Assembly (NCBI GenBank): GCA_964399955.1 | Contig: CAYNST010000119.1 | Span: 1-10,488 of the forward strand | Origin: CAYNST01 sp964399955 | GTDB lineage: Bacteria; Pseudomonadota; Gammaproteobacteria; Pseudomonadales; Cellvibrionaceae | Direction: 5' to 3' | DNA length: 10,488 bases | Part shown: piece after piece, positions 1 to 6,498 of the stretch | Position numbering within the stretch: position 1 is the stretch's first letter | Layout: every line of letters starts with the position of its first letter | Notes under the pieces: model-generated | Told to the model about the DNA's origin: nothing | The model's input: only the letters and a program-made list of their open reading frames with translations | The model's database searches: none | Position numbers and translations under genes: made by a program

Positions 1-287
1 TTGTTGTCTCTCTCGATGGGGTAGGAGGGCTGGGACGGCACCATGCTGGCGGGCTCGCTGGTGGAGACCGATATGCCGTCGGGTTTGCCCAGCTGGTAGC
101 CGTCCAGCAGCCGCATTACCCGATTGAGCACACCATTGGGTATGGCGAGTTGAATCACATCACCTGGCGGGCTGACAGATGCACCGCGAAACACTTGTAA
201 CTGCAGCAGGTGCGGAACCTGCTGCAACTCCGCCAGCAGTTGATCGGTATGCTGATAGGGTGATGTGATACTGATGCTTCTGGCCAT
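1..287 (-). CDS. DUF389-like protein, N-terminal part (runs off window)
   Basis: An open frame of about 95 codons starts at the ATG at 287 (reverse strand) and runs off the left edge. The product begins MARSISITSP and contains a PPGDVIQLAIPN stretch at about residues 42-53, then a ...NRVMRLLD... helix, and near residue 75 GISVSTSEPAS. This pattern (a small alpha/beta domain with a P-x-GD-V motif followed by an N-x-V helix) resembles the cytoplasmic N-terminal domain that precedes the membrane part of DUF389 (TIGR00341-type) proteins; the membrane part would lie outside the window. No strong Shine-Dalgarno is visible upstream of 287, but no other in-frame ATG lies nearby, and the ATG sits just where the protein-like composition begins. 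The gene is divergent from the psiE remnant, with a shared 260-bp upstream region (288-547) in which I see no clear promoter. The family assignment is recognition of a pattern only and is tentative. Confidence 0.5.
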   Translation of the reverse strand, partial: MARSISITSPYQHTDQLLAELQQVPHLLQLQVFRGASVSPPGDVIQLAIPNGVLNRVMRLLDGYQLGKPDGISVSTSEPASMVPSQPSYPIERDN

Positions 288-672
288 AAGACGACGACTC
301 GCGGTTTGTTGGTCGGTTGCTTCGCAATCCGGTTCCCGGCGGGCATACCATCTGCCTGGCCAAATGCGATAATGCGGTATGGGCTGCACCGCGCACTGCC
401 AGGGCCTTGTGGGAAACTGAGCGACGCTCGTATTCGCACCTATACGTCCAGCCCCGGCGTTTCAGCTCAGACGCAGTCAAAGAGGCTGACGCTCCGTATG
501 ACGGGCGCCAAAGGTTCACACAACCATCAGCAACTTCAGGTTTGAAGATGGAAAAACGCGAGGATTCACCGGGCTATTTGGTTCACGATGAACTGCCCAA
601 GGAGCATGAAGACCCGTTGATCCGCTTCCTGCACCGGATCATCCGTTACGCCGTTAAGGTGTTTGCAGTGTT

Positions 673-680
673 GATGGTTT
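673..680. repeat. Left 8-bp target-site duplication of the MITE
   Basis: The sequence gatggttt directly abuts the left terminal inverted repeat and is repeated exactly on the other side of the element at 822-829. An 8-bp duplication fits IS66-family insertion. Confidence 0.9.
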
Positions 681-821
681 GTAACTATTCAGCTGTTCCC
701 GTGACTGTTCAGATTGCGTCCGAATTTGAGCAGAGCAAGGCAAAAAATGTGAGTTTACACGTGTAAATGACCATTTTTGAACGCAGCTATGGGCAAATTC
801 GGGCGTGAGCTGAATAGTTAC
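681..821. mobile_element. 141-bp IS66-type MITE inserted in psiE
   Basis: The element is bounded by perfect 14-bp terminal inverted repeats, gtaactattcagct at 681-694 and its reverse complement at 808-821, flanked by the exact 8-bp duplication gatggttt (673-680 and 822-829). A 5'-GTAA terminus with 8-bp target duplications is the established signature of the IS66 family. At 141 bp it has no room for a transposase and contains no substantial ORF, so it must be mobilised in trans. Much of it is an imperfect foldback: ccgaatttg at 720-728 recurs inverted at 794-802, and the centre is a perfect 14-bp palindrome (754-767) with A-rich and T-rich shoulders. A TIR-like subrepeat, gtgactgttcag at 701-712, matches the TIR start at 10 of 12 bases. 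The insertion disrupts the psiE frame. The assignment to IS66 is from termini only; a full-length relative would have to be found elsewhere in the genome. Confidence 0.88.
754..767. repeat. Central 14-bp palindrome of the MITE
   Basis: tttacacgtgtaaa is its own reverse complement. It lies between an aaaaatg stretch (from about 743) and a catttttg stretch (772-779), so a longer interrupted hairpin can form. It marks the fold point between the two arms of the element. Confidence 0.8.
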
Positions 822-829
822 GATGGTTT
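822..829. repeat. Right 8-bp target-site duplication of the MITE
   Basis: The sequence gatggttt directly follows the right terminal inverted repeat and is identical to 673-680. Its ATG (823-825) is in frame with the downstream psiE fragment, because the original internal Met codon was duplicated. Confidence 0.9.
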
Positions 830-1196
830 TTGTCATCATCTGGGGCATTGGCGATGTGCTTTATGTGCTTTATCAGCGACTGAGTGCTGCACCGTTCCTG
901 CTGCTGGACGTGAACGACATTTTTCAGACCTTCGGGGCATTCATGGCAGTGCTCATTGCCATTGAGATATTCATCAATATCAGATTGTACCTGGGCAGCA
1001 ACCAGCTGCCCGTGCAGCTGGTGGTGCCCACAGCGCTGATGGGCATCGCGCGCAAGGTGATCATCTTGGATTTTGACAAGGTAGGCCCGCAGTACGTTAT
1101 GGGCATCGCCGCAGTGGTGTTGGCTTTACGCCTAACCTATTGGCTGGTGACCAAGGACCTGCGACGCAGGTAAGTGCGCCGCGAGCTGGCCTCGGC

Positions 1197-1228
1197 GTGC
1201 AGGGTATCGGTTAAAGCGGCCCCTGCAC
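1197..1228. terminator. Possible terminator hairpin between psiE and the FAH gene
   Basis: gtgcaggg (1197-1204) and ccctgcac (1221-1228) form a perfect 8-bp stem around a 16-nt loop, between the convergent psiE remnant and the FAH-family gene. No run of T follows on either strand, so intrinsic termination is unproven. The position suits a bidirectional transcription stop. Confidence 0.35.
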
Positions 1229-1286
1229 CTTGATAGTCAAGACGGGCGTTCAATCCTGGCATAACCAAGCCCCCGTTTGCGCGCCG

Positions 1287-1976
1287 CTAGGCCTGCGACT
1301 TCACCGACAACGACAACCGGTGGGGGAAGCCCTGCATCTGGGCCACCAGACTGTCGCCGGCCTCGACCGCCCCCACACCGGCGGGTGTTCCGGTGAATAT
1401 CAGGTCCCCCGGCACCAGAGCCATAAACTGAGACACCCGGCTGATCAGCTCCGGCACAGGCCACACCATGTCGCTCCAGTGACCCTGCTGCACGACAGTG
1501 CCGTTGCGCGTAAGCGTCATCAGACCAAACCCCTCCATCGTCTCAAGACCTCCGCTGACCAAGGGCGTACAGGGCGCCGACTGATCAAATCCTTTCGCCA
1601 GCTCCCAGGGCGCGCCCGCTTGTTTGGCCTGCCGTTGGCTGTCGCGGCAGGTCATATCCAGGCCCAGTGCAAAGCCTGTGACCAACGGCTTCGCCTGCTC
1701 GCTATTGAGCTTGCTGCCACCCCGGCCAATGGCCACCACCAGCTCAAGCTCGTGGTGTACCTCTTTGGAGTAGCCAGGCAACAAAAACGCTCCACTGGTG
1801 GCCAACGCCGTGATGGGTTTGAAAAAGAACATGGGCGGCTCGCGCTCGGGGTCGTGCCCCATCTCGCGGGCGTGGTCGGCGTAGTTGCGCCCTATGCAGA
1901 TAATGCGCACGACCTGAAAATCCTGGCCTATGGGTTGGCCAGTCTGGGGTTGAGTCAAGGGCAAAGAGTTAAGCAT
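1287..1976 (-). CDS. Fumarylacetoacetate hydrolase (FAH) family enzyme
   Basis: A 229-residue protein of the FAH fold, close in size to small single-domain members such as E. coli YcgM (acylpyruvase/fumarylpyruvate hydrolase type). These cytoplasmic, metal-dependent enzymes cleave C-C bonds of acylpyruvates or decarboxylate oxaloacetate. Family landmarks in order are CIGRNYADHAREMG (residues 27-40), PMFFFKP (48-54), the metal-ligand motif HHELEL (74-79, with Glu76 and Glu78), GLDMTCRD (105-112, third ligand Asp107), the KGFD motif (Lys128) and PGDLIFTGTPAGVG (189-202). All expected acidic ligands are present, so the enzyme should be active. The ATG at 1976 is preferred; a TTG two codons upstream (1982) is possible, and neither has a strong RBS. 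It lies 67 bp downstream of comM on the same strand and may be cotranscribed with it. The true substrate cannot be told from sequence. Confidence 0.92.
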   Translation of the reverse strand: MLNSLPLTQPQTGQPIGQDFQVVRIICIGRNYADHAREMGHDPEREPPMFFFKPITALATSGAFLLPGYSKEVHHELELVVAIGRGGSKLNSEQAKPLVTGFALGLDMTCRDSQRQAKQAGAPWELAKGFDQSAPCTPLVSGGLETMEGFGLMTLTRNGTVVQQGHWSDMVWPVPELISRVSQFMALVPGDLIFTGTPAGVGAVEAGDSLVAQMQGFPHRLSLSVKSQA

Positions 1977-2043
1977 ATTCAAGTGCTCATCAAATGATTG
2001 ATAGTCTGTCTTGCACGGTAGTGCCGGCTCATTGGAATGCCCG

Positions 2044-3543
2044 TCAGCTTACCGGCCGGTCCAGAGTGCGATAGGCCAGTGCCTCGCTTACATGACTGGC
2101 TTGCAGCTGAGGTGCGCCCGCCAGGTCGGCAATGGTGCGGGCAACCCGCAAAATACGATCATAGGCGCGAGCAGACAACTGTAATTTATCCATGGCCATG
2201 GCCAGCAGTTGCCGCGGTTGCGGCGGCAAGAGGCAGTGTTCCCCCAGGGGCTTACCCTGCAGTTGCGCATTGGCCAGGCCCTGGCGCACCAGCTGGCGCT
2301 GGCGGGCAGCGGCAACCCGCGTGGCAACTTCTCGACTGGGTTCACCGGGCGGAGCATCCTGCAGTTCTGCAATGGTCAGGGGGTTCACCTTGACATGCAT
2401 GTCAATGCGGTCCAGCAGGGGGCCGGAGATTTTCTGCCGATAGCGCTCCACCTGCGCCGGCGTGCAGCGGCAGCGGCCGCTGGCGTCGCCCCAATAGCCG
2501 CATGGGCAGGGGTTCATTGCCGCAATCAATTGGAACTGCGCGGGGAAGGTCACCTGGGCGTTGGCGCGCGAGATGGCCACTACACCGGTCTCCAGTGGCT
2601 GACGCATCACTTCAAGTACATGGCGGGGAAACTCCGGCAGCTCGTCTAAGAACAGGGTGCCGCGATGGGCCAGGGATATTTCCCCGGGCTTTGGATGTGC
2701 GCCGCCACCGACAATTGCCACGGCGGATGCTGTGTGGTGTGGAGAGCGGTAAGGGCGCTGCCGCCAGTGCGCAGCAGCCTTGCCGTCCACCAGCGAGCGC
2801 AATGCAGCCACCTCCATGGCTTCAGCCTCTTCCAGAGGTGGAAGAATGCTTGCCAAACGGCTGGCCAACATGGACTTGCCCGTGCCCGGCGGGCCGTAAA
2901 GCAGCAGATTGTGGCCGCCGGCGGCGGCTATTTCCAGCGCTCTGCGCGCCTGTGCCTGTCCCTTCACGTCCGCCAGATCCAAGTCTGCAGGCGTCGCTCT
3001 GGCTGCGTTTGCGCGGGTGGGTTGCAGCTCTGCGCGCCGGTGCAGATGAGCACACACTTCCAGCAAATTGGGCGCCACCAGACTGGGACTGTCGCGACAC
3101 AGCGCGGCCTCGTCCTGATTATCAGGCGCTACCACCAGCATACGGCCAGCCGTGTTAGCAGCGAGTACTGCGGAGATAACGCACTTTACCGCGCGGATAT
3201 CGCCAGAAAGAGCCAGTTCGCCAAGGAACTCCAAATCAGCCAGGAGGTCTTTGGGAACCTGGTCCGAGGCTGCCAGTATGCCCAGGGCAATGGCCAGGTC
3301 GTAGCGGCCGCCCTCTTTCGGCAGGTCTGCGGGCGCCAGGTTTACGGTTATACGTTTTTGCGGAAATTCGAAGTGGCTGTTGAGGATGGCGCTGCGCACG
3401 CGGTCCTTGCTCTCCTTGACTGCGGTCTCCGGCAGGCCAACGATGGCAAAGCCCGGCAGGCCGTTGGACAGGTGCGTCTCTACGGTGACCTGTGGGGCAT
3501 CTATGCCCAGCTGTGCACGCGTGTAGATAACAGATAAAGCCAT
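2044..3543 (-). CDS. comM: ComM/YifB family Mg-chelatase-like AAA+ ATPase
   Basis: A 499-residue protein, the usual ComM/YifB length (about 500). ComM is a hexameric DNA helicase that promotes branch migration during natural transformation; YifB homologues also occur in species not known to be competent. Domains seen: an N-terminal ChlI/Lon-protease-like domain (residues 1-165, with GLPGFAIVGLPETAVKE and VNLAPADLPKEGGRYDL), the AAA+ core with Walker A GPPGTGKS (217-224) and Walker B LFLDE (297-301), a Cys-rich NPCPCGYWGD...CRC segment (344-360; Cys346, 348, 358 and 360), and the C-terminal Mg-chelatase domain ending near LDRPVS. The ATG at 3543 is chosen because MALSVIYTRAQLG is the conserved family start and aagga sits 7 nt upstream. 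An in-frame ATG at 3609 would add 22 non-family residues and lies upstream of the predicted promoter. The gene is complete with no lesion visible, and the FAH gene follows it. Confidence 0.96.
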   Translation of the reverse strand: MALSVIYTRAQLGIDAPQVTVETHLSNGLPGFAIVGLPETAVKESKDRVRSAILNSHFEFPQKRITVNLAPADLPKEGGRYDLAIALGILAASDQVPKDLLADLEFLGELALSGDIRAVKCVISAVLAANTAGRMLVVAPDNQDEAALCRDSPSLVAPNLLEVCAHLHRRAELQPTRANAARATPADLDLADVKGQAQARRALEIAAAGGHNLLLYGPPGTGKSMLASRLASILPPLEEAEAMEVAALRSLVDGKAAAHWRQRPYRSPHHTASAVAIVGGGAHPKPGEISLAHRGTLFLDELPEFPRHVLEVMRQPLETGVVAISRANAQVTFPAQFQLIAAMNPCPCGYWGDASGRCRCTPAQVERYRQKISGPLLDRIDMHVKVNPLTIAELQDAPPGEPSREVATRVAAARQRQLVRQGLANAQLQGKPLGEHCLLPPQPRQLLAMAMDKLQLSARAYDRILRVARTIADLAGAPQLQASHVSEALAYRTLDRPVS

Positions 3544-3574
3544 GGCACAATCCTTGTGTTGGTGGGTGGCAATT

Positions 3575-3604
3575 ATTCTAGTGATTTGGACAATGCTATG
3601 TCCA
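3575..3604 (-). promoter_or_regulatory. Predicted sigma70 promoter of comM
   Basis: On the reverse strand, a -35 box TGGACA (3604-3599, 5 of 6 matches) and a -10 box TAGAAT (3580-3575, 5 of 6) are separated by 18 nt. The start of transcription would fall near 3568, giving a leader of about 25 nt that contains the aagga RBS. This supports ATG 3543 as the comM start. Confidence 0.6.
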
Positions 3605-3608
3605 GCCA

Positions 3609-3624
3609 ACCATCAGCTGATGGT
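3609..3624. promoter_or_regulatory. Perfect 16-bp palindrome upstream of comM, possible operator
   Basis: accatcagctgatggt is its own reverse complement. It ends 4 bp from the comM -35 box, in the region shared with the divergent receptor operon. A dimeric regulator could bind here, but I do not recognise the site as that of a known regulator. The rest of the shared region (3625-3754) shows nothing I can name. Confidence 0.4.
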
Positions 3625-3754
3625 GCGGGGCGCCACTGCCAAGGTGCAACATTTTGGGCCGATTGAAGCCATTGAATTTGCCGCAACGTAAAAGGCTTGC
3701 TGCTGCCGGTTCGGCGAAGGGCCTGATCCCGGTTGCCGTGTGCCGATTTTCAGC

Positions 3755-3784
3755 TTGACAGGATCGACTGAGTTCTCCTATCAG
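3755..3784 (+). promoter_or_regulatory. Predicted sigma70 promoter of the TonB receptor operon
   Basis: A perfect -35 box TTGACA (3755-3760) is followed after 18 nt by TATCAG (3779-3784, 4 of 6 matches to TATAAT). Transcription would start near 3791, leaving a leader of about 50 nt before the ATG at 3840. No Fur-box-like sequence is seen around it, so iron control is not supported. Confidence 0.5.
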
Positions 3785-3827
3785 TGGGCAGATGGTTTAC
3801 ACTGGTTTCGCAAAAAAAATACATAAC

Positions 3828-3832
3828 AAAGG
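3828..3832 (+). promoter_or_regulatory. RBS that selects the TonB receptor start
   Basis: aaagg lies 7 nt before the ATG at 3840. The alternative in-frame ATG at 3792 sits almost at the predicted transcription start and has no RBS, so 3840 is preferred. Both ATGs share the sequence atggttta. Confidence 0.6.
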
Positions 3833-3839
3833 CAGCATA

Positions 3840-5888
3840 ATGGTTTATCTACCGCCTTGGCCATGGTCACCGCTTTCCAGATTGACGGTCTCCGCTGCTT
3901 TTTGCACTGCCCCGGGTATGGCCGTGAAAGCCGCTGATTTTTCTGTCGCAAAGCGGCACGGCGTGCGAATCAGAGTCGTCTCCTCCAGCGCACTACTACT
4001 GGCCAGCAGCACGCTTATCGCGGCGGCACAGGCCGCTCCCTCTCAGCGGCCTGCAGCACTTGCAGACCTTTCGCTGGAGCAGTTGGCGGGGCTTCAAGTC
4101 ACCTCTGTATCCAAAACCGCCAAACCGGTTTCAGATGCACCCGCGTCTGTTTTTGTTATCACTGAACAGGAAATCCACCGCGCGGGCGCGCCAAGCCTGC
4201 AAGAGGCCTTGCGCCTGGCGCCCAACCTGCAAGTGGCAAGGCTGGACGCACGCAATTACGCCATCTCTGCGCGCGGCTTCAACAACCGTTTCGCCAACAA
4301 GTTACTGGTGATGATAGATGGCCGCACCGTTTATTCACCGCTCTACTCCGGCGTGTTCTGGGAGGCCCAGGACGTTATTCTGGAGGACCTGGACCGCATT
4401 GAGGTTATCAGCGGCCCCGGCGGTACCCTCTGGGGCGCCAATGCAGTCAACGGCGTCATCAACGTGCTCACCCGCTCTGCAGCCGACACGCAGGGGGAGA
4501 TGATTTCGATAGGTGGGGGCAATCTGGAGCAGCACGCGGCCGCGCGCTACGGCGGTGCCGTCAGTGAAACCCTGCACTACCGCGTTTTTGCCAAGCACAG
4601 TCGGCACGACGCCTCTCGTCGTGCCGACAACAGCGCCACTGACAGTGCCTGGGACAGAACCTATGTGGGCTTTCGCGCCGACAGCAACTCCGATGGTGCA
4701 AACCTGACGGTACAGGGTGATGCCTACCAGGGACGACTGCAACAGGCCCAGGGGGAGGACATAGAAATTTTTGGTGCCAACTTGATGGTTCGCGGGGATC
4801 ATAGCCTCTCACCCGGCTCCAAACTGTCACTGCAGGTTTACCTGGATCAAACTCGTCGCGACCAGCCGGGTTTTTTTGCGCAGCACCTCACAGCGCTGGA
4901 TTTTGACCTGCAGCATGAGTGGGCAATAGGCGAACGCCACAATCTGGTGTGGGGCGGCGGCTATCGTTACGTGATCGACGACATCGACAACGGCGAGACT
5001 GCTGCGTTCCTGCCGGAAGACATCAATATGCACTGGCGCAATGTGTTTGCGCAGAACACCACCAGCCTGCACGACAACCTGCGTTTGTCACTGGGCATAA
5101 AATTGGAGGACAACCCGTTTACCAACTGGGAAGCCCTGCCCAGTGCGCAACTGGCGTGGACCCCAAACCCAAGCCGCCTGGTATGGGCCGGGGTGTCCCG
5201 CGCAGTGCGCTCGCCTTCGCGTTTTGACCGCGACCTGTACACCCCCGCCAACCCCCCGGTCGAAGATGGCGTGCCGCAGTACATCTTGCAGGGCAGTTCC
5301 GATTTCGAGTCGGAGGTGGCCGAAGTACTGGAACTGGGTTACCGCCGCCAGCCGACCGCAAACGCCAATTATTCGCTGACCGGCTTCTACAGCCGCTACG
5401 ACCGTTTGCGTACTCTGGAACCTGGCCCCAATGGGGTGGGCGAGATATTTGCCAATCTGGGAGAAGCCACGGCCTACGGGGTGGAGCTGTGGGGCAGCTG
5501 GCAGGCCACCCGGCGTTGGCGCTTGCGCGCAGGCGTTGTGGCACAACAGTTTGATTTTTCCCTCGAACCCGGCAGTGCAGACAACTCCCAGAATACCAGC
5601 CTGGCCATTGAAGACCCCGACCTCCACGGTCTGATTCGGTCGTCGTTTGACGCCTCCGAACAGCTTAAGCTTGAGGCCACTTTGCGCTATGTCGGCGAAC
5701 TGCAGCAAACCGAGGTGCCCGCCTATACGGCGTTGGACCTTCGGGTTGGCTGGGCTGTACGACCGCAGCTGGAAGTGTCACTTGCAGCCCAGAATCTGTT
5801 GGGCGGCGCCCATGCCGAATTTGGTCGTGCGCCCGAGCGCAGCGAATTTGACCGTGCTGTTTACGCCAAACTGGTATGGGGTCTTTAG
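3840..5888 (+). CDS. TonB-dependent outer-membrane receptor
   Basis: A 682-residue TonB-dependent receptor, which takes up an unidentified ligand (siderophore, cofactor or sugar) across the outer membrane using TonB energy. A long basic N-terminal region leads to a hydrophobic signal segment at about residues 48-65 (ALLLASSTLIAAAQA, likely cleaved before APS). The mature protein opens with LADLSLEQLAGLQVTSVSK, then the plug: VFVITEQEIHRAG, LQEALRLAPNL, SARGFNNRFANKLLVMIDGR and RIEVISGPGGTLWGANAVNGVINV (ends near 210). The rest is the beta-barrel, with many alternating aromatic strands and terminal ...VYAKLVWGL. No STN signalling domain is present, so classical FecR-type signalling is not expected. 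ATG 3918 would leave a 39-residue signal peptide and is an alternative start. It is the first gene of a three-gene operon, 4 bp before the YfiR-like gene. Receptors with this N-terminal LSLEEL-VTSVSK signature are, from general knowledge, often near YfiR/DUF4154 genes. The ligand cannot be assigned. Confidence 0.93.
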   Translation: MVYLPPWPWSPLSRLTVSAAFCTAPGMAVKAADFSVAKRHGVRIRVVSSSALLLASSTLIAAAQAAPSQRPAALADLSLEQLAGLQVTSVSKTAKPVSDAPASVFVITEQEIHRAGAPSLQEALRLAPNLQVARLDARNYAISARGFNNRFANKLLVMIDGRTVYSPLYSGVFWEAQDVILEDLDRIEVISGPGGTLWGANAVNGVINVLTRSAADTQGEMISIGGGNLEQHAAARYGGAVSETLHYRVFAKHSRHDASRRADNSATDSAWDRTYVGFRADSNSDGANLTVQGDAYQGRLQQAQGEDIEIFGANLMVRGDHSLSPGSKLSLQVYLDQTRRDQPGFFAQHLTALDFDLQHEWAIGERHNLVWGGGYRYVIDDIDNGETAAFLPEDINMHWRNVFAQNTTSLHDNLRLSLGIKLEDNPFTNWEALPSAQLAWTPNPSRLVWAGVSRAVRSPSRFDRDLYTPANPPVEDGVPQYILQGSSDFESEVAEVLELGYRRQPTANANYSLTGFYSRYDRLRTLEPGPNGVGEIFANLGEATAYGVELWGSWQATRRWRLRAGVVAQQFDFSLEPGSADNSQNTSLAIEDPDLHGLIRSSFDASEQLKLEATLRYVGELQQTEVPAYTALDLRVGWAVRPQLEVSLAAQNLLGGAHAEFGRAPERSEFDRAVYAKLVWGL

Positions 5889-5892
5889 CGCG

Positions 5893-6498
5893 ATGCCCGT
5901 ATTCCCGGTTTTGAAGTGCAGGCAGCGTCAGTGGCGGCGCATGGCAACGAAAGCCCTAGTCCTGGTTTGCCTCATCGGTGACATAGCCGTACCGCAGCTG
6001 GCAACCCCGGCCATCGCCAATGAGGCGGCGCTGGAATATCAAGTCAAGGCAGCCATGCTTTACAAGTTCCTGGGCTATACCGACTGGCCGGAGGCCGCCT
6101 TTCCCGCAGCGGACTCGCCGTACCGGATCTGGGTACTGGGTTCCAGCAATATTGAGCGTGAGTTGCGGGAGATCACTGCGCACCGCACTGTAAACGACCG
6201 CCCCATTCAGGTTATGCGCGCCAGGACGGTGGAACACATCAGCAACGCGCATATGGTTTTCGTGGGCCACCACGCCGAGCGCTATCTGCCCAGCGTGGCG
6301 CGCCTGGCCGAGCAACATTCGTTTCTGGTGGTTACCGAACGGGAAGAAGGTCTGCGGGCGGGCAGCACCATCAATCTGCGACTGGTGGAAGGCCGCATAG
6401 GTTTTGACGTTTCCCTTGCCGGAGCTCACCGCTACAACCTGCGCTTGAGTGCCCGCTTGCTGTCGGTTGCCTCCACTGTGGACCAGGAAGGCCGCTGA
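5893..6498 (+). CDS. YfiR family (DUF4154) periplasmic protein
   Basis: A 201-residue exported protein of the YfiR/DUF4154 family. In Pseudomonas, YfiR sits in the periplasm and represses the membrane diguanylate cyclase YfiN through its periplasmic domain. Seen here: a basic N-terminus and hydrophobic stretch (residues 20-42, ALVLVCLIGD...ATPAIA, likely cleaved before NEA), then the family motifs KAAMLYKFLGYTDWPE (52-67), the central IWVLGSSNIERELREI (79-94), VMRARTVEHISNAHMVFVG (107-125), FLVVTERE (144-151), INLRLVEGRIGFDVSL (160-175) and the C-terminal RLSARLLSVAS (184-194). The mature part has no cysteine, unlike Pseudomonas YfiR with its two disulfides. ATG 5893 is chosen because it is only 4 bp after the receptor stop (translational coupling); ATG 5941, 16 codons later, is an alternative that still keeps the signal peptide. 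The stop overlaps the next gene's ATG (TGATG). The likely partner is the CHASE8 domain of the downstream kinase (inference). Confidence 0.9.
   Translation: MPVFPVLKCRQRQWRRMATKALVLVCLIGDIAVPQLATPAIANEAALEYQVKAAMLYKFLGYTDWPEAAFPAADSPYRIWVLGSSNIERELREITAHRTVNDRPIQVMRARTVEHISNAHMVFVGHHAERYLPSVARLAEQHSFLVVTEREEGLRAGSTINLRLVEGRIGFDVSLAGAHRYNLRLSARLLSVASTVDQEGR

Larger units (their letters stand above)
548..1173 (+). pseudogene. psiE: PsiE-family inner-membrane protein, split by a MITE
   Basis: PsiE-family (phosphate-starvation-inducible) proteins are small inner-membrane proteins of about 135-160 residues with four hydrophobic segments and no defined biochemical role. The 5' half starts at ATG 548 and encodes a charged N-terminus (MEKREDSPGYLVHDELPK), then RFLHRIIRYAVKVFAVLMV up to base 680. 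Translation then enters the inserted element and stops at 764-766 after 29 foreign residues. The 3' half continues from 830 (VIIWGIGDVLY..., DIFQTFGAFMAVLIAIEIF, VQLVVPTALMGIARKVIILD) to the stop at 1171-1173. Joining 680 to 830, which removes the element and one duplication copy, gives an uninterrupted 158-codon frame with no other lesion. The second target-site copy leaves an in-frame ATG at 823 (MVFVIIW...), so the 3' half could in principle be made as a 116-residue protein, but no convincing RBS precedes it. An intact protein cannot be made from this allele. The family call rests on the FQTFG...IE and ARKVI-LD motifs. Confidence 0.85.

Noticed and set aside
317..547. Upstream extension of the psiE frame to a start at 317
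   Set aside because: The stretch 317-547 encodes protein-like-poor sequence with no family match; psiE-type sequence begins at ATG 548.
288..547. Divergent promoters between the DUF389-like gene and psiE
   Set aside because: No pair of -35 and -10 boxes with good matches and 16-18 nt spacing could be identified on either strand.
1240..1280. Second possible hairpin (acggg...cccgt) downstream of the FAH gene
   Set aside because: Only about five continuous pairs with a long loop and no T-run; weaker than the 8-bp stem at 1197-1228.
2665..3537. Long 290-codon rightward open frame opposite comM
   Set aside because: It is antisense to a clear ComM protein with all family motifs, has no recognisable domain, and is a GC-rich shadow frame.
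3791..3798. Another gatggttt, the same 8-mer as the MITE target duplication, near the receptor start
   Set aside because: There is no GTAA terminal repeat or element beside it; a chance match to an 8-mer.
3625..3840. Fur-box search upstream of the TonB receptor
   Set aside because: No sequence resembling the GATAATGATAATCATTATC consensus was found, so iron control is not claimed.
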